From Lachnospiraceae bacterium KM106-2 (GTDB lineage Bacteria; Bacillota; Clostridia; Lachnospirales; Lachnospiraceae), in the NCBI GenBank assembly GCA_009731425.1, contig AP018794.1, positions 875,960-939,959 on the forward strand: a stretch of 64,000 bases of DNA, read 5' to 3'. Under the pieces are notes generated by a model. It saw only the letters and a program-made list of their open reading frames with translations. It was not told the DNA's origin and did not search any database. Made by a program: the position numbers and the translations under genes. Each line of letters begins with the position of its first letter. The first letter of the stretch is position 1. Of this stretch, positions 9,001 to 15,175 are shown piece after piece.

Positions 9001-10095
9001 TACCCTATTAATTTCTATGATAAGAACAATACGGCTTATGTACCAGGAATTTTTGAATTGTTAAGTGACTTTGAATATGATTTGGTGAGAGAGGATGGAG
9101 TTCCAATCGATATGGAAGATGATATTTATGTTGATTGGGACTATGATAATCTGGATGGGAATACACCAGCTCAGCTTAAGTTGACGATTTATGATCTTGA
9201 AAAAGCATATGGAAAATTAACGTTGACAGTACGACATCTAAAAACCAATCAACAAATTCAGAAAGTAATTATGGTGTATGCAGAAGCCTCCAATGTAAGA
9301 CCGAGTGCAAGCCCAAGTGCAAGCCCGAGTGCAAGCCCAAGTGCGAGTGCAAGCCCAAGTGCAAGCCCAAGCCCAAGTGCAAGCCCAAGTGCAAGTCCAA
9401 GTGCAAGCCCAAGTGCAAGCCCAAGTGCAAGCCCAAGTGCGAGTCCAAGTGCAAGCCCGAGTGCAAGTCCAAGTCCGAGTCCAAGTGCAAGCCCGAGTGC
9501 AAGTCCAAGTCCGAGTGCAAGCCCAAGTGCAAGCCCAGGTCCGAGTCCAAGTGCAAGCCCGAGTGCAAGTCCAAGTCCGAGACCGAGTGCAAGCCCAAGT
9601 GCAAGCCCAAGTCCTAGACCAAGTATCAAAAAAGCTACTCTTAAACTAAGCCAATTAAAAGCAACACTTTATACAGTTGGTAGAAAAACAATAAAGATTA
9701 AAGCGACAATCATTGGTCCAAGTAACAAGGTGACATATCGCAGTAGTAATTCCAAAATAGCAAAAGTTGATCGAAAGGGTAAAGTTACAGCTGTTAAGGT
9801 AGGAAAGACAACTATTGCAGTACAAGCTAATGGAATAACTAAGAAATGCGAGATACTAGTTAAAAAGCCAACTCTATCGGTGAAAAAATCATCATTTAAA
9901 ATAAAATCTAAGAAAAATGTAAAGATTATGGTAAAAGCAACTCCAGGTGGAAAAATCTCATATGTCTCTGCGAATAAAAAAATTGCAACAGTTACAAGTC
10001 GAGGAGTAATAAAGGCGCTAAAGCCTGGAATAACTACCATTACAGTGAAATGCAATGGAATTAAGAAAAAGATTAAGGTAATGGTAAAAAGATAA
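6004..10095 (+). CDS. Secreted CotH-family protein with Ser-Pro linker and Big2 domains
   Basis: About 1363 residues. A signal peptide (KLRKIIAAILIVVNLL ... APIQAHA) leads to a CotH kinase-like domain at roughly 135-565. Its landmarks are TRGNTTFYNDKKPYQLKL, LLANANDQSLMRNKIVYDLA, NYLLSEKVEVGVNRVDI, GGYLLELE, a DEISRNVDAG region and the closing WDYDTSLG. CotH proteins are atypical protein kinases in spore coats, and related domains occur on clostridial surface proteins. Residues 590-1000 look like beta-helix or concanavalin-like repeats. About 105 residues of P-S-A-S repeats follow, then two Big2 Ig-like domains (about 1206-1363). ATG 5983 is in frame upstream, but 6004 has the AAAGGATAGG box. 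It is monocistronic with a terminator behind it. The target is unknown, and a cell-surface role is inferred. Confidence 0.85.
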   Translation: MNTRNKLRKIIAAILIVVNLLSTGRMAPIQAHAKEKKQQENVLHIEIKESGDMECFFEIGKGKKTTSAGKVNSYIKEETYYLLLPSQIDLSVTEVLVEAKDNTEILWDGQSLNEIAGKGLTKGEHTLTQNGRSYPIVFMQSKDMPAMYINTDELDKIHADKEYKTKGTMTLVTADGSIEYDGNLSQLKTRGNTTFYNDKKPYQLKLSESTSLLGMGTAKTWILLANANDQSLMRNKIVYDLAKQAGIQHSVSGDWIDLYINGDYKGNYLLSEKVEVGVNRVDINDLEKDTEQANQGVDLSSLPVFGSNQAKAGSKKGTQIPNNPSDITGGYLLELEALNRYEEEPSGFVTKKTQPVVIKSPEYASEAQVSYISNIVQQFEDAIFSKDGINPETNKHYSEYFDMDSFVKRYIIDEISRNVDAGQTSCFFYKQAGDDERIYSGPCWDYDTSLGRKWGMASSPTGLGYQKFTVEGSVNWYERLYEFTSFRNQIRKTYNDIFYPLLDEMINTTIPQYIERLSASAMMNELRWPDEQHGIPYDKDQKIVHSFVRDRFNWLNSVWTNELEKEESQNVPAKVVYVKNGEGTEGAGQGTKDSPYLNIRTALAHTKDGDTLKLIGHVKYTAFEPHIDGSAKPLLINKKITIEGDGDSTSLMTRSGIQLGADVTFKNFNLQMIPETILGKSLGTLAERSTTIFSAGHSLTLDGVNTKMSSNPSQYLVRPYISAGRYKGDGKLGNNSVIRIINPVEETKIAAIYAGDYWYDTQMDVDLHLDGKLLDTKLYAGGINGRLQGDIKVNLYGKSNLSSINKDNFEGNINLCLKKNYFTTVLSVDGLNEVVLENDARLTVPDTGAFRANKVILGNRAILDFRYMAGNPSVTGEFLGTENVTDIQQSSIVILNNDQLLTIGGLVKGTTRLNSNGVEYIPDFKENHIYISANILSDGEFSMEGSSHRNFEIQKITEQNRMVWKVCRKQNNDVSGFKTFTWAGGTEQIEEPELFQEFVYPINFYDKNNTAYVPGIFELLSDFEYDLVREDGVPIDMEDDIYVDWDYDNLDGNTPAQLKLTIYDLEKAYGKLTLTVRHLKTNQQIQKVIMVYAEASNVRPSASPSASPSASPSASASPSASPSPSASPSASPSASPSASPSASPSASPSASPSASPSPSPSASPSASPSPSASPSASPGPSPSASPSASPSPRPSASPSASPSPRPSIKKATLKLSQLKATLYTVGRKTIKIKATIIGPSNKVTYRSSNSKIAKVDRKGKVTAVKVGKTTIAVQANGITKKCEILVKKPTLSVKKSSFKIKSKKNVKIMVKATPGGKISYVSANKKIATVTSRGVIKALKPGITTITVKCNGIKKKIKVMVKR
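9298..9620 (+). repeat. Tandem repeat encoding the Ser-Pro-Ala linker
   Basis: About 320 bp of 6- and 12-bp units (CCAAGTGCAAGC, CCGAGTGCAAGT, CCAAGTCCGAGT), all in frame, encoding PSAS/PSPS. It is low-complexity DNA likely to change length by slippage. Frames open on the other strand and in other phases (Gly-Leu, Gln-Val repeats) are shadows. Confidence 0.9.
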
Positions 10096-10111
10096 ATATA
10101 GAATTTTAATT

Positions 10112-10151
10112 AAGAAAGTCATCAGAGAAAAATATCTTTGATGACTTTCTT
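10112..10151 (+). terminator. Rho-independent terminator after the CotH-family gene
   Basis: A 13-bp perfect stem AAGAAAGTCATCA-(14)-TGATGACTTTCTT, 16 bases after the stop codon, with U-rich DNA shortly beyond. Confidence 0.75.
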
Positions 10152-10223
10152 GGATGATAGACTTTTTTAGAAAAAGTGCTCCTGTTTTTTGGCTATTACC
10201 TGTTGAGTGTATCGTGCTTCTAA

Positions 10224-10403
10224 TTAGTTAGATCTACTATTTTGCTTTTTTAGTAGTTCTGCATTTGCACCGGATGTAGATGGTGTGGCATTGCTTATAC
10301 TGTTACTTGTTGTATTGCGAGAATGCTCATAATTGTTGATGACAGAGTTTCCATTTCCATTTCCAGCTTTTTTATTTGTTACATTTACATTTTTGCTATT
10401 CAT
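10224..10403 (-). CDS. Small Asn-rich protein, possibly a gamma-type SASP-like spore protein
   Basis: A 59-residue protein too short for usual gene calling. It has a clear GAGGT ribosome binding site 8 bases before ATG. The sequence is very hydrophilic and Asn/Ser/Thr-rich (MNSKNVNVTNKKAGNGNGNS at the start, ANAELLKKQNSRSN at the end), has no cysteine, and one Tyr. The ending resembles the NAQQVRKQNQ motif of gamma-type small acid-soluble spore proteins, storage proteins without DNA-binding motifs. The resemblance is in composition only, so function is uncertain. It is transcribed towards the CotH terminator and away from the metal operon. Confidence 0.5.
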   Translation of the reverse strand: MNSKNVNVTNKKAGNGNGNSVINNYEHSRNTTSNSISNATPSTSGANAELLKKQNSRSN

Positions 10404-10594
10404 AATTTTACCTCATTTCTTTGATTGCATGTACCTATTTAGTATTTGCCTTGAAGGGGATTTTATGTATCTAATCTGAAGATTTAAGTTCATCTAGGCT
10501 TTTCAGATAAACAATCGTACTAATTCCCGTCGGCCTGGCCTCAATGATAATGGGATCATACTTAGTAATCTTACAGTCTTACTGTTATCCTATA
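10404..10594. other. Intergenic DNA with a short gene relic
   Basis: On the minus strand a frame from about 10575 to 10471 reads DCKITKYDPIIIEARPTG then ISTIVYLKSLDELKSSD before TAG. It looks like the end of a real protein but has no start codon or ribosome binding site and is closed upstream by TAA, so it is probably a relic. No RNA gene is seen. Confidence 0.35.
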
Positions 10595-10617
10595 AAAATG
10601 CAAAAGATTTGCATTTT
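10595..10617. promoter_or_regulatory. Probable Fur/Zur-type operator
   Basis: A perfect interrupted palindrome AAAATGCAAA-AGA-TTTGCATTTT ending 2 bases before the -35 box of the metal operon. Its length, AT-richness and position suit a Fur-superfamily dimer site. Three further GCAAA half-sites follow the promoter. Confidence 0.65.
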
Positions 10618-10619
10618 GG

Positions 10620-10648
10620 TTGACACAAGAGTCGGGGAGGTGTATGAT
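10620..10648 (+). promoter_or_regulatory. Sigma-A promoter of the metal operon
   Basis: TTGACA (-35) and TATGAT (-10) with a 17-bp spacer. The predicted transcript starts near 10655, at the first of three GCAAA repeats (10655, 10666, 10677) that are spaced exactly 11 bp apart. These would lie on one face of the helix and could be additional operator half-sites. Confidence 0.75.
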
Positions 10649-10702
10649 TGTTTTGCAAACAATATGCAAATGATTCGCAAATGATCGTGAAGGAGGTTTT
10701 TT

Positions 10703-11104
10703 ATGCAAGCTAGTTATCGAACTAAGGGTCGTGAGAATATTATGCGTGTCTTTATGGAACATTGTGAGGAATTAATAAGTGCTTCCGATATGAATGAGTT
10801 TTTGGCAGAGATGGGAACCCCGCTTAATTTGGCGACGATTTATCGAAATTTAGATAAGATGACGGATGCCGGTATTTTAATTCGATATCAGGATGAGAAG
10901 GAGGATCGCGCGGTTTATCAGTATGTTGGTGATCGTGATGAGTGCCATAATCATCTACATATGAAATGTATTAAGTGTGGAAAGGTAATGCATTTGGAGT
11001 GTGGATTTATGAATGAAATCCGTTTGCATTTGAGTGACCATCATGAGTTTGAGTTACAATGCCAGAATTCAATTCTTTATGGTGTATGTAAGAACTGCAG
11101 ATAA
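10703..11104 (+). CDS. Fur-family metalloregulator, probably Zur-like
   Basis: 133 residues, the usual length. The winged helix includes LNLATIYRNLDKMTDAGIL (about 42-60), the recognition-helix region of Fur proteins. The dimerisation domain has the His-rich HNHLHMKC segment and two CxxC pairs (CIKC about 90-93 and CKNC near the C-terminus) that form the structural zinc site. It heads an operon containing an L33 paralogue and two COG0523 GTPases, which are typical zinc-starvation genes, so a zinc sensor is more likely than an iron or peroxide sensor. GAAGGAGG precedes the start. The palindromic operator upstream implies autoregulation. The effector metal is inferred from context only. Confidence 0.85.
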   Translation: MQASYRTKGRENIMRVFMEHCEELISASDMNEFLAEMGTPLNLATIYRNLDKMTDAGILIRYQDEKEDRAVYQYVGDRDECHNHLHMKCIKCGKVMHLECGFMNEIRLHLSDHHEFELQCQNSILYGVCKNCR

Positions 11105-11120
11105 GAAAGGAAGATGATAG

Positions 11121-11270
11121 ATGAGAACTAAGATTACATTAGAATGTACAGAATGTCATGATCGTAACTATGTTACAACAAAGAATAAACAGACACATCC
11201 AGAACGTGTGGAGGTTCGAAAGTACTGTCCGCGTTTACGAAGATATACACTTCATCGAGAGACAAAATAA
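11121..11270 (+). CDS. rpmG: 50S ribosomal protein L33 paralogue with an incomplete zinc site
   Basis: 49 residues, matching L33 length. It starts [20 protein letters not shown] and ends YTLHRETK. Standard zinc-binding L33 has two CxxC pairs. Here the first is intact (CTEC), but the second reads CPRL, so the fourth cysteine is replaced by Leu. Zinc-free (C-minus) L33 paralogues are known in Firmicutes and are de-repressed by Zur so that they replace the zinc-containing copy. This protein fits that role by sequence and by position directly behind a Fur/Zur-type gene, 16 bases after its stop with AAAGGAAG between. The remaining three cysteines make it an intermediate form. Confidence 0.88.
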   Translation: MRTKITLECTECHDRNYVTTKNKQTHPERVEVRKYCPRLRRYTLHRETK

Positions 11271-11286
11271 TAGGAGGAAAGGATTC

Positions 11287-12393
11287 ATGGATAAAATACC
11301 GGTAACCATTCTTACAGGATATCTAGGTTCTGGTAAGACGACAGTGATGAATGAACTCATTAAAGCACAGTCGAATAAAAAGTTTGCTTTGGTTGTGAAC
11401 GATATTGGAAGCGTTAATATTGATGCGAAGTTGATTAAGAATTCCAATGTGCATTCTATGGACAGTAAGATGATCGAACTGCAAAATGGCTGCATTTGTT
11501 GTACGCTCCGTGATGAGTTCATGTTTCAGCTAGAAGAACTTGCTCAGGATGAGAAGATGGAGGCTATTTTAGTGGAGGCCTCTGGGGTAAGTAATCCTTC
11601 TTCCATTGCAGAAGGGTTTATGATGTATAAAGAGATGCATCAATCCTCGAAGGTATATTTACATTCAGTCGTTACAGTAGTTGATGCAGACCGCATTTAT
11701 TCTGAGTTCTTAGATGAGCTAGAGAATCATGGTGATCATTTAGAGGACGATCCGGATATTATTAATTTAGTTATGGACCAGATTGAGTTTTGCAATTTAA
11801 TTCTTTTAAATAAATGCGATCTGCTACCTGCTTCTCAGATTGAACAGGTAAAGAAAGTGATCCATCACATTCAGCCGCAAGCAGATATTATAGAAACGAT
11901 ACAAGGTAAAGTTGATCCAGCTATGATATTAGAGAGTAAACAGTTTGATTATGAGCAGGTTTATGATTCTTCGGCGATACAGAGAGCTTTAAATCAGAAG
12001 AATGAAGAAACAGAAGATCATGATGAGTATGGAATTACCTCTTTTGTTTATGAGACCAGAAGACCATTTGATCATAAGAAATTTATGAGTTTTATTGAAA
12101 CTGATTATCCCAAAAGTCTAATTCGTGCTAAAGGTTATATTTGGTTTGCCCATGATGATATTCATGTGCAGCTTTTTGAACAAGCGGGGCGTAATGCAAC
12201 GATCAACGAGGTCTCAAATTGGGTTGCTTCGTTTGATGAAGAAGAACAAAAAAATGTATTTGAACAATATCCTGAAGTATTAGAAGATTGGGATGAAAGG
12301 TATGGTGACCGACTTAATCAGATTGTATTTATCGGTAAAGCCTATGATAAGCAACAGATTATAACTCAGCTTAATTTATGTTTGGAGGGATAA
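11287..12393 (+). CDS. COG0523 (CobW/ZNG-like) GTPase, first copy
   Basis: A 368-residue G3E GTPase. It has a Walker A motif GYLGSGKTT (about 10-18), the family's metal-binding GCICCTL (CxCC) near 68-74, a VDAD/NKCD guanine-specificity region and a C-terminal CobW_C domain (about 250-368). These proteins are metallochaperones or insertases; the zinc-starvation members deliver or free Zn(II). The frame is open from 11158, but ATG 11287 with AGGAGGAAAGG is the start, 16 bases after L33. It is followed after 3 bases by a paralogue. A conserved zinc role is inferred from the operon. Confidence 0.88.
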   Translation: MDKIPVTILTGYLGSGKTTVMNELIKAQSNKKFALVVNDIGSVNIDAKLIKNSNVHSMDSKMIELQNGCICCTLRDEFMFQLEELAQDEKMEAILVEASGVSNPSSIAEGFMMYKEMHQSSKVYLHSVVTVVDADRIYSEFLDELENHGDHLEDDPDIINLVMDQIEFCNLILLNKCDLLPASQIEQVKKVIHHIQPQADIIETIQGKVDPAMILESKQFDYEQVYDSSAIQRALNQKNEETEDHDEYGITSFVYETRRPFDHKKFMSFIETDYPKSLIRAKGYIWFAHDDIHVQLFEQAGRNATINEVSNWVASFDEEEQKNVFEQYPEVLEDWDERYGDRLNQIVFIGKAYDKQQIITQLNLCLEG

Positions 12394-12396
12394 GAG

Positions 12397-13491
12397 ATGG
12401 AAGATAAGAGAATTCCAATCACGTTATTAACCGGATATTTAGGAGCAGGAAAAACAACATTGCTAAATCACATTCTGAAAAATGAAAAGAATTATAAAGT
12501 CGCTGTGATCGTCAATGATATTGGCGAGGTGAATATAGATGCTTCTTTGATTGAAAAGGAAGGTGCTGTAGAAGAGAAGGATGACAGTTTGATTCCTTTG
12601 TCAAATGGATGTATCTGCTGTACCTTAAAGGCGGATCTAGTAAAACAATTGGTCTCTCTTATTGCAAAACAGCGATTTGATTATATTGTCATCGAAGCCA
12701 GTGGTATTTGTGAACCGATTCCGATCGCTCAGACGATCACCTTACTGGATGGATCGTTACAAGAGGATAGTCTTCCCAAGTTGTGTCGCTTGGATTCCAT
12801 CGTAACGGTCGTAGATGCGAAACGGATGGTCGATGAGTTTATTAGTGGAGAGAGCTTACTAAAAGATGATATTGGGGAGGATGACATAGAAAATCTAATG
12901 ATCCAGCAAATTGAATTTTGTACTCATGTTATCGTTAATAAAGTAGATGAGATTAGTAAAGAAGACCGAAAGCGGGTTCAAAGAGTCATTAAGGTGCTAC
13001 AGCCAAATGCAAAGGTGATCGAGACGAATTATGGTAAGGTTAAGATCGATGAGGTAATGAATACCCATTCGTTTGACTTTAAAAGAGCTGGGTTGTCCGC
13101 AGGTTGGGTTCATGAATTGATCAAAGAGGAGGAAGAACCGGAGACAGAAGAATATGGGATCAGCTCATTTGTTTATCATGAGGTAAGACCTTTTGATCCA
13201 AAGAAATTTGAAACGTTTGTTAAGTACCATTTTCCAATCAGCGTAATTCGTTGTAAAGGATTGATCTGGTTTGCAGATGATCGAGATATTGCTTATATTT
13301 TTGAGCAGTCAGGGCAGCAAAAGTATGCAACGGCGATGGGAAGGTGGCTCGCAGCGTCAAATGGAAAAGATAATAAACATACAGAGTGGGATGAAGAATA
13401 TGGTGACCGATGTATCAAACTAGTATTTATTGGACGCAATATGAATCGGGAAAAGATCATAGCAGAATTAGAGGGATGCCTTAGTAAATAG
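12397..13491 (+). CDS. COG0523 (CobW/ZNG-like) GTPase, second copy
   Basis: A 364-residue paralogue of the preceding gene, with [23 protein letters not shown] and a CobW_C domain. The two proteins align end to end, so this looks like an old tandem duplication followed by divergence. Paired copies may act as a heterodimer or serve different client proteins. The start ATG follows GGAGGGATAAGAG, overlapping the end of the previous gene, which indicates translational coupling. The member of this family that supports zinc-dependent enzymes under starvation is the best functional guess. Confidence 0.87.
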   Translation: MEDKRIPITLLTGYLGAGKTTLLNHILKNEKNYKVAVIVNDIGEVNIDASLIEKEGAVEEKDDSLIPLSNGCICCTLKADLVKQLVSLIAKQRFDYIVIEASGICEPIPIAQTITLLDGSLQEDSLPKLCRLDSIVTVVDAKRMVDEFISGESLLKDDIGEDDIENLMIQQIEFCTHVIVNKVDEISKEDRKRVQRVIKVLQPNAKVIETNYGKVKIDEVMNTHSFDFKRAGLSAGWVHELIKEEEEPETEEYGISSFVYHEVRPFDPKKFETFVKYHFPISVIRCKGLIWFADDRDIAYIFEQSGQQKYATAMGRWLAASNGKDNKHTEWDEEYGDRCIKLVFIGRNMNREKIIAELEGCLSK

Positions 13492-13496
13492 GAGAA

Positions 13497-14147
13497 ATGA
13501 AACGTAATATGGAAATTGAAGTAGTGAAGTTTTGTCCCAATCATATGCTGGAAGTGCAGATATTTGAATATTTTAAGCAACCGGTATTTTATCAATGCCT
13601 GGATAAGGAGTTACATAAGCATTTTTTTGAACTAGGGAAGAAAAAAGAGGAAAAGAATGGGTGGAAAGAGGCATTTAGGCTCTATGATGTGGCATTAAAA
13701 TGGAATCCGGTGGATTTAGAAATTCTGGCAGCAATCTGTCATAATTCGATTCAGCGGAAAGATTGGAATACCCTTAAAAATTATGCTGAAGAGGCATTAC
13801 GATACTGTTATACCAATGTAGATCTGGCGAGATTTTATCGATATCTTGGATGTTATTATTTAGAAATCTATCAACCCGTTACGGCGTATGCGTTATATCA
13901 GTATAGCAATGAATGGAATCATACAAAGGCAGCAGATATGGAGATTGCCTACTTAGAAAGGGCAGTTCCGGACTTAATAAAGTCGTTCGTGGCGACGCGA
14001 TCATCTGAGGATGAACTGAAAGCGATGGGGATTCAAAGAGGACCGGAAAAGCATACGGTTGCAATATTAAAGCAAGCAGTAATAGAAGAATCAAATATAG
14101 AATTAAAAAGTATTTATAAAGAAATGTATGATAGTATTTGCAGATAA
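13497..14147 (+). CDS. TPR-like helical protein of the metal operon
   Basis: 216 residues, 5 bases after the second GTPase with GGAGAA in the gap, so in the same operon. Residues about 38-140 are helical with TPR-like spacing (WKEAFRLYDVALKWNPVDL, WNTLKNYAEEALRYCY, YLGCYYLEIYQPVTAYALY). No signal peptide or membrane segment. TPR-like folds mediate protein contacts, so it could be a partner of the GTPases. No enzymatic motif was recognised and the family was not identified. A second in-frame ATG lies at 13509. Confidence 0.7.
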   Translation: MKRNMEIEVVKFCPNHMLEVQIFEYFKQPVFYQCLDKELHKHFFELGKKKEEKNGWKEAFRLYDVALKWNPVDLEILAAICHNSIQRKDWNTLKNYAEEALRYCYTNVDLARFYRYLGCYYLEIYQPVTAYALYQYSNEWNHTKAADMEIAYLERAVPDLIKSFVATRSSEDELKAMGIQRGPEKHTVAILKQAVIEESNIELKSIYKEMYDSICR

Positions 14148-14148
14148 A

Positions 14149-14185
14149 GTAAAAGCATCCTAGATTATTTCTAGGATGCTTTTAC
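14149..14185. terminator. Terminator of the metal operon, probably bidirectional
   Basis: A 15-bp perfect stem GTAAAAGCATCCTAG-(7)-CTAGGATGCTTTTAC, immediately after the TPR-like gene. U-rich runs lie on both sides, so it can also stop leftward transcription from the PfpI relic. Confidence 0.85.
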
Positions 14186-14205
14186 TTGTTTACTCAATTA
14201 TGTTT

Positions 14206-14529
14206 TTAATCAAGTCCAAATGATTTTGGATAAACTTCAATACCAAGTTCTCGGCCGACGGCCATGGACCATTGAATGAAGTTGTAGGAAATGGATGTGA
14301 TGACATTTCCGGTTTTTAATTAACCTTGCTTGATTGGAGAGGCGATGTTATCGTCCCATCCGATCATCTGCGATAAATCTTCGGGTGTGAATCCTTCTTC
14401 ACTTTTTACGGCCTTAAGGTCTTTTGCAAAGATCGCGATTGGGGTTCCCGCCATCGCCAACATTTCTAATGCTACGCTAATTTCAAAGTTACAAAATTGA
14501 TCATATAGTAATAGAGCTACTTTTTTCAT
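14206..14529 (-). pseudogene. DJ-1/PfpI-family protein with an internal deletion and stop
   Basis: The N-terminus is intact (MKKVALLLYDQFCNFEISVA, then LEMLAMAGTPIAIFAKD) with a normal ribosome binding site. At about residue 47 the sequence jumps from KSEEGF to TPEDLSQMIGWDDNIASP, skipping the region that should hold the nucleophile-elbow Cys. After a TAA at residue 70, the C-terminal part resumes in another phase as KTGNVITSISYNFIQWSMAV and GRELGIEVYPKSFGLD. The intact family (glyoxalase/deglycase-like) is about 190 residues; about half remains. It is almost certainly inactive. The 69-residue N-terminal peptide may still be translated. Confidence 0.8.
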
Positions 14530-14607
14530 TTGAGTTCCTCCGAGTATTCATTTTGATGGAAATGGTATTCTCAAAGGATAGAAGTGTTGTTGTTCCTAGC
14601 TACAGGA

Positions 14608-15033
14608 TCACATATTAAAATTCACATAAGACACACATTCATAGTCTGATGAGGGATGAAATCCCTGTTTGTTGTAAAAGGCTTTGGTTTTTGGCTGATC
14701 GTCAGTTAGTAGTACTTTCTGATAGACATCTGGATAGTGAGAGACTGCTTGATGAAAGAGCTGTGTTCCAATGCCTGAGTGCTGATAATTCGTTCGAACT
14801 ATCAAGTCTTGTATGTAAATGATGGAGATTCCGTCTCCAACGATTCGTATGGTTCCGACTAACTGGTCCTTATCCCAAGCGGTAAGGATATAGAGTGAGC
14901 GCTCATAAGCTTGTTTTAACATGTCAGGATGACTGGTGTAATTACTCCAGCCGGCATCATTGTAAAGGGATAATAAATCTTCTTTATTTGGAATAACCAT
15001 TTCTTTGATTTCTAAATTTTCTACGTTCATCAT
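14608..15033 (-). CDS. GNAT-family N-acetyltransferase
   Basis: 141 residues. Motif A reads DLIVRTNYQHSGIGTQLF (about 75-92), with the Q-x-x-G-I-G loop. A later KAFYNKQGFHPSSDYECVSY matches the motif B and beta-bulge region of small acetyltransferases. The start codon pair ATGATG follows AAGGAG at ideal spacing. The substrate is unknown. It is the lone gene between the PfpI relic and the PucR regulator, transcribed in the same direction as both. Confidence 0.87.
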   Translation of the reverse strand: MMNVENLEIKEMVIPNKEDLLSLYNDAGWSNYTSHPDMLKQAYERSLYILTAWDKDQLVGTIRIVGDGISIIYIQDLIVRTNYQHSGIGTQLFHQAVSHYPDVYQKVLLTDDQPKTKAFYNKQGFHPSSDYECVSYVNFNM

Positions 15034-15175
15034 AATAATCTCCTTATTTTTTTGATCTAAAATGACGAACCATTATCTTAATTTAATCATGATGATCTCC
15101 TCCTAAACATGTTGCTTTCCATAGTTACTTGTATATTTTACCATATTCATCCAATATCGACAAGAGTTTCGTAAC

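Noticed and set aside
9258..9649. Gly-Leu and Gln-Val repeat frames on both strands
   Set aside because: They are shadows of the Ser-Pro-Ala linker array within the CotH-family gene.
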